Below, one piece after another: positions 23,640 through 34,307 of a stretch of DNA of 64,000 bases (positions are counted from its first letter, which is position 1; each line of letters opens with the position of its first letter). The notes below the pieces were generated by a model. It ran no database searches. It had not been told where the DNA came from and worked only from the letters and a program-made list of their open reading frames with translations. Both the position numbers and the translations under genes were made by a program. This stretch comes from Agelas oroides (Eukaryota; Porifera; Demospongiae; Agelasida; Agelasidae), in assembly GCA_949130485.1 (NCBI GenBank), contig OX422183.1:5422636-5486635 (forward strand), given 5' to 3'.

Positions 23640-25619
23640 GCTATCCTCAGTTGCTCCATTCGTGCACCATCACTGAGCCCATAGCTACCTCAGATCATCT
23701 CTCTGTCCTTGTTCAGTTATCAAGTTCCAACAGACCACCGAAAGTAAAGCCAACTAGAAGAAAGATGTGGATCTACAAAGCTGCAAACACAGAACTTGCT
23801 TTAGGTTTGCTCAGCAGCTTATTCAAACAAAGCTGTGTGAATGACAGCTGGTCTGTATGTAAATCCAAGTTCTGGTCTGTTATTCACGCAATCATCCCTA
23901 GCAAAACAGTGCCCACTCGTGGAAATCTTCCCTGGTTGTCCAGGGAGATTTCCAGGCAGTTCATGAACGCAATTTTCTTTTCCGAAAATCAAAAAAAGGA
24001 CACACAACCCTCACCATCTCCAGTGATATCGCACAGCTAGAAATAAGGTTGTGTACATCATCCACTAAACAAAAAAAAAAAAAAGAACTTTTTCCATAGT
24101 CTTGCCGAGTCACGTCTTGACCCCAAAGATTTTTGGTGTGCAGTTAGAAAGGCTCAGGCTAACATCTGATCCCTCCCACCTGAATTGAGTTACAATGATT
24201 CCATTGCCAACTTGGACAAAGCAACACTGCTGAATTTATTTTTCAACCAATGATTCAATTAGCTAAGTCACAGTTGCCCCAACCTTTACGTGAATATTAC
24301 TGTGCCTCCAGCCTATTCTACCAATGCAGAAAACATTGAATCTTTTATTTCCACTCTCCGTTCCAATGTATCTTGTGGTCCTGACCATATTACTGCAAGG
24401 ATGCTTAAGCTGTTTGCACACCAGATTGCTCCATCTCTCTGTCAGATTTTCAATCAGTCTCTCAGTGAAGGGAAGTTACCTAAAGAATGGAAGCGTGCCA
24501 ATGTGACTCCAATTCCAAAGGATGGCAACAAGTCCCTTGTCTCAAACTATCGCCCAATATCACTCCTGAGTCTTCCCAGCAAACTTTTGAAACAACGTGT
24601 ACAGACTGCTTCTTGACCACCTAAATAGCCATAACATTCTTTCTGACTCACAGTTTGGATTTCAGTCGAAGTGTGGTACAGCTAACACACTGTTGATTGC
24701 CATGCATGATTGGCACCAATGCCTTGAAGCAGGCCAGGATGTGTGTGTGGTCTTTTTCGATTGCAGAAAGGTGTTTGATAGTGTCTCCCACCAAGCCTTA
24801 TTGAATAAAGTTGCTGCCGTTGATGTTCATCCTATTGTGCTTCATTGGCTTGGTGACTATTTACATTCACGGACGCAGTGTGTTGTGAGAGAGAACATAT
24901 CATCTCCAAGCCTATCGGTCACATCAGGTGTACCACAGGGATCAGTGTTGGGTCCTCTGCTGTTCTCTATATATGTGAACGACCTCCTGTCACTTCCTTA
25001 TTCAGCTGGAACAAGATCTAGACTCTATGCTGATGACCACTGCCTCTACAAGCCACTTTCAAATATGAATGACCTTGTAGAGACGCAAAGGGATATTGAA
25101 CTGGTGAATAGCTGGTCAGTGAATAATCACCTTCAACCAAATGCTCTTAAAACCAAGTACATGATCATTTCCAGGAAGAGACGAAAGAGGAGATACCCAC
25201 ACTTATTTCTGAATGGATTGCAACTAGAGCAGGTCTCAAGGTACAAATACCTTGGAGTGATTGTTACTGAGTCCCTTTCCTGGTCCGAGCAGGCTAACTG
25301 TGTGCCCACCAGGGCTAAGAATACATTTATTGCCAATTTTACAGGTTTTGCTGTGGAATTGCTTTGCTCAAACTTTATTCTTCACTTGTGTTACCTATTC
25401 ATGATGACAACAGCCCCACATCTATTGAAAGACATTAGACAACTTGATTCTGTCCAGACCTTTGCCTGCCGAATGGTCACAAAAAGCTGGTCTGCTTCAG
25501 ACAGCGAACTCCAGTCATTATGCCACCTTGAAAACTTGTTGAATGTACTTCAAACTTTGCTTTCTTTACAAGTCATTACACCACCTCGCTCTTATTCCAA
25601 ACAACCTGTTTATGTATAG
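23640..25619 (+). pseudogene. Reverse transcriptase pseudogene (Jockey/CR1-like)
   Basis: Endonuclease end at about 23640-24040; RT part 1 at 24290-24616 (NVSCGPDHITARMLK, PIPKDGNKSLVSNYRPISLL); RT part 2 at 24597-25619 (QFGFQSKCGTANTL, FDCRKVFDSVSHQALL, GVPQGSVLGPLLFSIYVNDL, catalytic box RLYADDHCLY, YKYLGVIV). A single-base frame change near 24598 separates the two RT parts, and further stops separate the endonuclease part. The order and motifs identify it; it is not functional. Confidence 0.88.
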
Positions 25620-25716
25620 AACCTCTGGCAGTCAGAGTGTTTCTCACGACCTTCAGTTGTTTTGCCCTAGAGCCAACACTAAAATCTTTCTTACTCAGAG
25701 CATCTTGCCTCACACT

Positions 25717-25922
25717 GGAATTTAGATGTTATGAGGCGAAAATAGAGGAAAGTGAAAAGGCCGGCAGTCGCCAGGAGTCAAACCCAGGACACCTGGCTTG
25801 AGCCGCCAGTGCTCTGCCACTGAGCCATGACAGCCAAATCAGAGGTGTCCTGGGTTCAACTCCCGGCAACTTCCGCGCCCTTTTCACGTTCCTCTATTTT
25901 CACCTCATAACATCTAAATTCC
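25717..25922. mobile_element. 206-bp fold-back element with tRNA-like core
   Basis: Ends GGAATTTAGATGTTATGAGG and its inverse pair over about 45 bp with few mismatches. The core carries a tRNA-like sequence on the minus strand and a second B-box-like stretch (GGTTCAACTCC) on the plus strand, suggesting an inverted duplication of a tRNA-derived SINE. Confidence 0.7.
25763..25835 (-). tRNA. tRNA-like sequence (degenerate, Glu-CTC-like), SINE-derived
   Basis: This 73-nt stretch folds as a cloverleaf on the minus strand. Acceptor GGCTGTC/GACTGCC pairs 6 of 7; D stem GCTC/GAGC; anticodon stem CTGGC/GCCAG with loop GGCTCAA (anticodon CTC, but position 33 is G instead of T); T arm CTGGG-TTTGACT-CCTGG. 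The A box TGGCTCAGTGG matches the Pol III consensus, and the B box GGTTTGACTCC has one mismatch. The broken U33 and its position in a mobile element argue against a functional tRNA gene. Confidence 0.55.
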
Positions 25923-26640
25923 TTTATAACCCTTTGTTTTCTTTTGTTTGTAGTTCTGTAAATGTTTTGAATTCCCTTCCTTACAATGTAGTTCGTGCTT
26001 TATCTGTTCAGATTTTTAAGTATCGTCTTAAACAGCATCTAGGCATGTATCAGTGTTTTTTGTTTTGTTTTGCAAGGGTTCCCTTCATACTAGCCTGAGT
26101 GCTATTGGGACTGCCCTTTGTCATACAGCTAGTCTGTCAGCATCAACACTATAGTTACACCCCAAGTGGAAACGGAAAAAATATATAATGAATGAATGAA
26201 TTAATGAAAAGCCACAAAAGTGCACGTATATGTTATAGCCTTTCTTTCCAAGCCTGAGAGGACTTAGCTACTGAAGTTTGACACCACAGCTAGATACAGT
26301 TGTCATTGAAGTATCTTTGGTTAAAGCGCTATGGCTGAGAGGTAATCGGTGGAGACTATATCTACAGCTCCAAACATTTGCCATCACGAACCTTGGACTA
26401 AGTGTGGCTTAATAAATAATTGCTAACAGCAATGACAAGCAATGTCTTGTAGTAGTAGTTTGTAGCACTTGATGCAATATCTCCAGTACTCATCTGCAAG
26501 CTCGATGCAATGTTTTGGTTACATACCAGGTCGCCTTAGTCCTAGCTAGTGCTGCCATAGGTACCCACAAGTGTACAGTGATGCTGAGACCAATACAGTA
26601 TTAAACAAAGCATGGAGCTACAACCTATTTTCTGTAGTAA

Positions 26641-28955
26641 AGATGCTCCAGGCACCTCAGACACCATGGATATGGTAGGCACCTCAGACATCATGGACCC
26701 TCCAGGCATCTCAGGCAGACACCATGGATACTTCAGGCACCTGGGGCACCATTGACACCATAGGCACCATGGACACTCCAGGCTCCTCAGACACCATGGA
26801 CACCCCAGGCACCTCAGACACCACAGACACTGAGGCACCTCAGGCACCATGGACACCCAAGGCACCTCAGACACCATGGATACCCCAGACACCATGGACA
26901 CTCTAGGCACCTCAGACACCATAGGCACCTCAGACACCATGGACACCCCAGGCACCTCAGACACCACAGACACTGCAGGCACCTCAGGCACCATGGACAC
27001 CCCAGGCACCTCAGACACCATGGACACTCCAGGCAACTCAGACACCATGGACACTCTAGGCACCTCAGACACTGTAGGCACCTCAGACACCATGGACACT
27101 CCAGGCAACTCAGACACCATGGACACTCTAGGCACCTCAGACACCGTAGGCACCTCAGACACCATGTACACCTCAGACACCACAGACACTATGGACACTC
27201 TAGGCACCTCAGACACTGTAGGCACCACAGACACTATGGACACTCTGGGCACCTCAGACACCATGTACGCCTCAGACACCACAGACACTGTAGGCACCTC
27301 AGACACCATGGACACTCTAGGCACCTCAGACACCATAGGCACCTCAGACACCATGGACACCCCAGGCACCTCAGACACCACAGACACTGCAGGCACCTCA
27401 GGCACCATGGACACCCCAGGCACCTCAGACACCATGTACACCTCAGACACACAGACACTGTAGGCACCTCAGACACCATGGACACCTCAGACACCACAGA
27501 CACTATGGACACTCCAGGCAACTCAGACACCATGGACACTCTAGGCACCTCAGACACTGTAGGCACCTCAGACACCATGTACACCTCAGACACCACAGAC
27601 ACTGTAGGCACCTCAGACACCATGGACACCTCAGACACCACAGACACTATGGACACTCCAGGCAACTCAGACACCATGGACACTCTAGGCACCTCAGACA
27701 CTGTAGGCACCTCAGACACCATGTACACCTCAGACACCACAGACACTCTAGGCACCTCAGACACCACAGACACTATGGACACTCTAGGCACCTCAGACAC
27801 TGTAGGCACCTCAGACACCATGGACACTCAGGCACCTCATCAGACACCATGGACACTCTAGGCACCTCAGACACCATGGACACTCTAGGCACCTCAGACA
27901 CTGTAGGCAACTAAGACACAATAGGCACCTCAGACACCATGGACACTCTAGGCACCTCAGACACCATAGGCACCTCCGACACCATAGGCACCTCCGACAC
28001 CATGGACACTGCAGGCACCTCAGACACCATGGGTACCTCAGGCACCATGGACACTGCAGGCACCTCAGACACAATGGACATTGCAGGCACCTCAGACACC
28101 ATGGACACTGCAGGCACCTCAGACACCATGGACACCTCAGGCACCTCAGACACCATGGGCACCTCAGGCACCATGGACACTGCAGGCACCTCAGACACCA
28201 TGGACACTGCAGGCACCTCAGACACCATGGACACCTCAGGCACCATGGACACTGCAGGCACCATGGACACTCCAGGCACCTCAGACACCATGGACACCTC
28301 AGGCACCTCAGACAGCATGGACACTGCAGGCACCTCAGACACCATGGACACCTCAGGCACCTCAGACACCATGGACACTGCAGGCACCTCAGACACCATG
28401 GACACCTCAGGCACCTCAGACAGCATGGACACTGCAGGCACCTCAGACACCATGGACACCTCAAGCACCATGGACACTGCAGGCACCTCAGACACCATAG
28501 GCACTGCAGGCACCTCAGACACCATGGACACCTGAGGCACCATGGACACTGCAGGCACCTCAGACACCATAGGCACTGCAGGCACCTCAGACACCATGGA
28601 CACCTGAGGCACCATGGACACTGCAGGCACCATGGACACTCCAGGCACCTCAGACACCATGGACACCTCAGGCACCTCAGACACCATGGACACTGCAGGC
28701 ACCTCAGACACCATGGACACCTCAGGCACCTCAGACAGCATGGACACTCCAGGCACCTCAGATACCATGGACACCCCAGGCACCATGGACACTGCAGGCA
28801 CCTCAGACACCATAGGCACCTCAGACACCATAGGCACCTCCGACACCATAGGCACCTCAGACACCATGGACACTGCAGGCACCATGGACACCATGGACAC
28901 TGCAGGCACCTCAGACACAATGGACACTCCAGGCACTTCAGACACCACTGACACT
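26641..28955. repeat. Right minisatellite arm of element F
   Basis: Inverted relative to the left arm. It consists of ACCTCAGACACCATGGACAC and TGCAGGC / CTCTAGGC / CCAGGC variants in 12/15/27-bp multiples, about twice as long as the left arm. Blocks such as 27460-27600 and 27610-27750 are near-identical, indicating recent local duplications. Confidence 0.95.
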
Positions 28956-29829
28956 GTAGTGACTGTCATTACGTCATAATGATGTAATGTAGTGACCGGT
29001 TACATGGAGAAACAACCCGTGTCCTGGGCTGGGCTTTAACTAGAATGCGCAATGTATCGTTGGTATACGCTGCAGTAGACAAGAAGGCCGTCATTATTCT
29101 ATGGAACGGACCGGAACGGAACAGTTCCGGCACATTATTTCACGGAACGGATCCGGTGTCAAGTGAATATAGGCATCCCCAAATATACGCATCCCGGATG
29201 CCTATTTTCACGTAAAAATAGGCATCCCGATGCCTATATTTACGTGAATATAGGCATCCGGGTGCCCATTTTCACAGTAAATATGGGCATCCCGCTGTGA
29301 AAATAGGCACCCCATGCAAACAATAAAATTTTGCCCATTCTAACAATGAGTGTAGGCATCCCTATGTAAAAGAAGGCATCCCATGCAAACATTGAGATTT
29401 TGCCTGCATGTGGGTACAGGTATCCCTGTGAAAATAGGCATCATATGCATTCGGTGAAACTTTACACGTAAATGTAGGCATCTGGGTACTTCTACTTACA
29501 TGAAAACAGCCTTCCTAGCTAACGTATATTTACTACACAATTACAAACCGCGCTGCTAGATGACAAAACATCCTGGCATGTACACAATAATTGTACAAAA
29601 ATGAAGTGAAAAGTTAGCTACAGGTTCAACAATACCATTATGTCAGGTACATAGGCGCAAGTAGTTGTATATTATTGTAGCTGTGAATGATAATCTCCTA
29701 TCAGCACCCTGCTCGTCAGAGTGCAGCTCTTCACTAATCCCTCGGTCTTCCCTTTCTAGCACAAACCTTCCATCTGTCCAGGTATATAATCTCTACTGCC
29801 TGAATTGGCCACTTTACACTTGGCCATTT

Positions 29830-30533
29830 GGATCAATCGTACTTGACGGACTAAGCGCGCTACGAAGTCCGGAAGCCATACAAATGCTAGTGGCCACACC
29901 CACATCCCTTGTGACGTGTCACGTGACCCAATTATTGACCTGCAAAATATCCACGGGTCTGTAACGGATTGTGCACAAACTCGTTACAGCTAGGCCGTAC
30001 AAAATTTACTGTGTACATAGCCGAGTGACAGCTTTTCGAAACTTGTTTTTTTAACACAAAAGCAAAACTGTCGGAGATGTGGACCAGTAGATGGCCGACG
30101 GTGCAACGCGGAATCTTACGTTCACCAATCAGGAAACTTGAGGGCAATGTCTCGACACAGACTTGCCAGAGCTGTGGAAGCGGTACTTTCATGACGTTCC
30201 CGCCACATGAACTCGTCCAGGTACGAGGGTAGCATCATCGGGTCTCGTGGACTTTCATTCGCTTGATTAAACTTTGTCTTACTCCGGTTCCAGTAGGACT
30301 CGGCATGCTGGGTGTGAACACCAGTAGCTGGGCCGGGTCTACAGAATGAAGACTGTGATTCACAACTCTATGCTGTCCAACAGATAGTACTATCGAAAAG
30401 CTGTCACTCGCTACGTACTGCAGGTCAATAATTGGGTCACGTGATACGTCACAAGGGATGTGGGTGTGGCCACTAGCATTTGTATGGCTTCCGGACTTCG
30501 TAGCGCGCTTGGTCCGTCAAGTACGATTGATCC
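29830..30533. mobile_element. 704-bp fold-back MITE inside element 2
   Basis: About 115-bp inverted arms begin GGATCAATCGTACTTGACGG (29830 onward, inverse ending 30533). The exact 8-bp TSD is GGCCATTT (29822-29829, 30534-30541). An 86-codon minus-strand open frame in the centre (29932-30192) is not recognised. Confidence 0.88.
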
Positions 30534-30696
30534 GGCCATTTTTCACCTGAAAACTGACAGAATCGTACGCGCTTCACCTGTGTCATCAGCCGTTTGCGTG
30601 CTAAAGGGGGTTCCTATAATCACGACGGGGTCCCTAAAATCACGTAAAAATAGGAACCCCGGGATGCCCATATTTACGGGGTGTGTATATTTTCAT

Positions 30697-30797
30697 TAGC
30701 CTCGTTCCCAGGCCCGCGCCCAGCTTCCCGTCGCTTGCAGTACGGTTAAGCGGGAGCAAGCGACGGGAAGCTGGGCGCGGGCCTGGGAACGAGGCTA
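30697..30797. mobile_element. 101-bp hairpin MITE, TAGCCTCGTTCCCAGG family
   Basis: Near-perfect palindrome TAGCCTCGTTCCCAGGCC...GGCCTGGGAACGAGGCTA, with an exact 9-bp TSD TATTTTCAT (30688-30696, 30798-30806). It lies within element 2, downstream of its gene. Confidence 0.9.
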
Positions 30798-31032
30798 TAT
30801 TTTCATGACACCGGTTCTGATACTTGTGCTGGCGCTTCATGCGCTCCTTGAACGACTGGACTGGCGCCTGGCGCCTGGCGCGTTGACAAAAGCTGAAGTG
30901 CTCTAGCTGCAGTCTACCAGTCGTGATACCTGTTTTTAATGGTAAGTAAAGGTTTATAATACAATGTCATGTGTTTTTTCAAGACGGTTTAATATGAATT
31001 CTAATTAAAGCCCATATAATTTACAGTTTGAC

Positions 31033-33851
31033 TTATTCGCTTGGGAAGCAGCTTGGTGAGCAGAACCACTTGGCTCCGGGGAGCCATGCCTCATCTGTTG
31101 TCTTTATACAGTTCTTTCCATGATACCACTGTTTGCAGTAGCTGCACTGGATCATCGGTAGTTCCTTGATTGGTGGCATTCGACAAATGCAGTAGAGTGG
31201 AATAGTCTCACTGGATTTGACCTTTTTAGCTTGGCGACGTTCTTTTTTGATTGGAAACATTGTGAACTCCTGCTTCTCCCGGCAGTTGATCAGGTGGCTT
31301 CTCATGTGTAGTTGATCGAACTGGAACTTGCCTGGTGCATGTCCAAAGCAGATAGCAGTGGAAAATGCCAGTGCGAAAACACCACAGTCATTTCCTCCTG
31401 CCTGCATTTGAACATCTGAAAAGTTCAGGGTCAATGTCGGCTCGGCAACTCTCATCATGCATGCTACTTGTCTTTTTGTTTTTTGTCCGGCAGATGCATA
31501 CATGCTGTCATAAACCATGATGCTTGATGGAGTGGCACCAACTGTGCTAACTAGGAGCCAGTGATTTATACCATCGTGTAATACTTGAACAAATTCTTTG
31601 GTCTCCACATCGAAGGAGAATGTTCGGCCAAGAATGACACTTTGAAAGCCAGCCTTGCCAAACCTCTTCTTGAACTGAGCAGCCAGTATTTTCTGACCAG
31701 CATCGATGATGTCATCTGTCAGCCAGTTTCCAGACTCGATAATGGTTTTGTCTGATGTAGGGCTGGAACAACATCATAATCTCCAGGTCTTGCTCTCTTT
31801 CTCCCTGATTTCTTCTCCTTTCCTTTGCGAGCCTTGCGACGCAGCTCTGTGAGATTCCACTGCTTGGGAGCCGTTGAAATGTTCATGCCAATACTCATCT
31901 TGGCCGCCAATATATGGTAGCAGGTTGTGTTTGATGGGCAAGTACATGTTTCCTTTGGAAACAAGGTCACAGCGTGAGGCCGATTAGTACCCATTACTGT
32001 GAATACCTTCAACTGTGAATTGTGCGTGACTTTCCCCTCATCTACCACCTTTTTTGCTCTCGATTCTTGGGAAAGGTGTGGGTTGAGTGCCTTGTCTTGC
32101 TGCTGATGTTTTTCGTCTTTGCTCTTTTCTACAAGTTCACCTTTTATCCGTTGGACAATGTCTTCTGGCGGGTAGACAGTCATCTGCGGAATTGGCTGTT
32201 CATCGAATATGCCATGGAAGGAGGAGTGGAGATGGTAGTTGCCCAGGCCATGTTGCCCTCGGGTGATCTCCACTAGGTAGTAACACTGCAGTAGTAGAGG
32301 GCTAGGATCATGCAGTCCAGTGGTGACTCTCTCCATTCTTGGAGCTGTTTGAGAACATAGTTGAGGGCTTCTGATTGATTGGACGTGACTCCACTGTAAG
32401 GGTTGTATACCCTAAAATCCTCAAGTACCCATCTCCCAATTGACGAAATCTCTGGATGAAGGTTGTTGTGATAGTACTCGTGGAATGGGGCACTGCACTT
32501 GTTGGCCATCTCATCAAGCAGGACTTGGTATTCTTTGCACGACTGCTGGTGGAACAGGTTTCTCAGATCGCTTGTGTACTCGAGAACATCTTGAGATGGA
32601 GCACCATGAGCACGGAGCCATCTGGTAACATCACGAATGATGTGATTCCAGCAGCGTAGTCTAGTCACTGCAGGCAGCTTTCTGGTGACCGCATTTACTA
32701 TACCTTTTTCCTCATCAGACACTAGGGGGTGTTTTGTGTGGTTAAGGCCAGGGACACACTTGAGAGTCTCTTGAAACAGTTGCTCATGGCAGTACTGGAA
32801 TTTCCATTCGTGAATCAAGAATGTAGCAGGGATGACAGGTGACTCCTTGAAGAGGGTGTGGCGAAAGGTGTACACCGACACATAGAAATCTCCAAGCTGA
32901 AAGGTTGTGTCATAGGACATGAGCTGAGGAGAGGGAGAGTACAGGAGGAGGACCTTGTCAAATTCATCTAGGATTGCTTTGTGTCCACATACACATAGCA
33001 TATCGGGGTAGGTTTTGATCTTGTGGACAAACTCTGGCATGTCTAATGCAATCTCGTGAAGGTTGTACAGAGAGTCATGTGATATTCTCTGCTCCTTTAG
33101 CTTCTTGTTTCGTATGTTTTCTACTTGCTGAGAGTTCCGTGCCTGTAGAACTGGTAGATGGGATGTTGGAGTTTGGTTGGTGATGTTCTTTCTATACACC
33201 TTTGCTGTAGTTGACAAAGTACACTCATTTTCTATACTCTGAAGCACTGATGGGCAGGTGCGAGTATACTGCCGGTCTAAGTGGTGTTTGTTGTTTCCAT
33301 GGGCGAATTCACAAGCGGCAGTTTCATTTCCAAGGTAGTGGATGAGCACATAGCCGTTTGAGGGAATGAGTTCATATGAGTGCTTCACGAATTCACGACA
33401 AGGACCATTTGGCATGTCTGCAACGAAATAGGTCTTCTTTATGGCTGGTTCTCTCTTGGGTAGTTTTCTTACAGCATTGTTCACCCATCTGTATTGATCA
33501 CACCGCCAGTCGTCTGTATGTGGAGAATGTATGTATGTATATATATATTATGTATCCGTGTATGTATGTGTGACAAAATTTTAATGCCATTATCATCAGT
33601 GTTCAAGATCTGATCACAACTTATATAGACCTTTATGGTTGTTGGTAGAGTTCTACCTACCTACCTACATAAATATAGTGTAACAAACCTTTGAGAACAG
33701 GGCTGTTGACAGAGCTGTAAATGTAGAGCTCTCCTGCTTTCGGTTTACACGGTGGCAGAGTGGACAGCTCTTCTGGGGGAGCTCTGAGGATTCCAATAAT
33801 CTCTGAAATAGGCAGAGGAGAAGTGGAAGTTCGGAAAACTTGTACAGACAT
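31033..33851 (-). pseudogene. MULE transposase fused to SWIM, Ulp1-type protease and PHD finger (element 2)
   Basis: Exon 1 is 33851-33689 (ATG MSVQVFRTSTS...), donor GTTTGTTA. Exon 2 is 33513-31033 and joins in frame (..VLK|DDWRCDQYRW). Domains in order: MULE transposase with SYDTTFQLGDFY (first Asp), LVSDEEKGI (second Asp) and SNQSEALNYVL (Glu); SWIM zinc finger CTCPSNTTCYH; a C48/Ulp1-like domain beginning NWLTDDIIDAGQ with catalytic His in GINHWLL, Asp in VYDSMYAS and Cys in QAGGNDCGVFAL; a C-terminal PHD finger CICRMPPIK, CSYCKQWYHG, WFCSPSC. Two single-base frame changes (near 32285 and 31745) break it as read here. MULEs with Ulp1 proteases are known from plants (Kaonashi-type). The PHD addition suggests binding of modified histones (inference). 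Confidence 0.85.
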
Positions 33852-33975
33852 CTTTCCAACTCGAACAGCGACGAAGTGTCAAACTCGGATATGAGCACGT
33901 TTCAGAACCGGATCCGTTCCGTGAAATAATGTGCCGGAACTGTTCCGTTCCATAGAATAATAGGGAGTCGCTAAG

Positions 33976-34307
33976 TAGTCTCGTGCCCAGACCCCGCCCT
34001 CTCACGAGGAAAAAAAGGGTCTGGTGACCTTCGGCTGATTCCTCGGCTTCATTAAATTGATTGCTTTTCGACGAGGAATTTGCCAACAGCCAATCACGTT
34101 GCAGAAAACACAATCTGTAGTGCAACACCGGAAATTCTTGACAAGTTCAACATGGTGACACAGCGCTTTATTGGCGCGTAAATTAGTTATCAGAAATTCA
34201 TAGCTTACTGTATGATACAGTAAGCTATGAATTTTTAATGAAGCCCGAGGAATCAGTCGGATGTCACCAGACCCTCTCCTCGCGGGTGGGGTCTGGGCAC
34301 GAGACTG
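33976..34307. mobile_element. 332-bp MITE in the left end of element 3
   Basis: TAGTCTCGTGCCCAGACCC ends, inverse at the right. The exact 9-bp TSD GTCGCTAAG (33967-33975, 34308-34316) is part of element 3's terminal repeat. The centre has a 17-bp-arm palindrome TTCATAGCTTACTGTA / TACAGTAAGCTATGAA (about 34188-34224). Confidence 0.9.

Larger units (their letters stand above)
23613..26205 (+). mobile_element. 5'-truncated LINE inside element F
   Basis: The copy starts inside the endonuclease domain (ITEPIATSDHLSVLVQL, with the SDH motif of AP-type endonucleases), runs through a broken RT, and ends with ATGAATGAATGAATTAATG at about 26186-26205. The left junction abuts the minisatellite directly. 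A tRNA-like fold-back element (25717-25922) has inserted into its 3' part. Confidence 0.85.
22421..29017. mobile_element. 6.6-kb inverted-repeat element (element F) with giant minisatellite arms
   Basis: Ends are GGTTGTTTCTCCATGTAACC and its inverse, continuing through GGTCACTACATTACATC. The flanking 8-bp direct repeat CGTGTCCT (22413-22420, 29018-29025) is exact. Inside each end lies a minisatellite built on ACCTCAGACACCATGGACAC/TGCAGGC: 22505-23612 on one side and 26641-28955 inverted on the other. The core contains a truncated LINE and about 430 bp of unrecognised DNA. No transposase is seen. Confidence 0.85.

Noticed and set aside
25763..25835. Functional tRNA-Glu gene
   Set aside because: Position 33 is not T, the acceptor stem has a mismatch, and it lies inside a fold-back element within a LINE.
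22470..28979. Many 100-390-residue frames rich in MDT, VSMVSEV or CLRCL repeats
   Set aside because: Products of the 12/15/27-bp minisatellite arms of element F, open in several frames on both strands.
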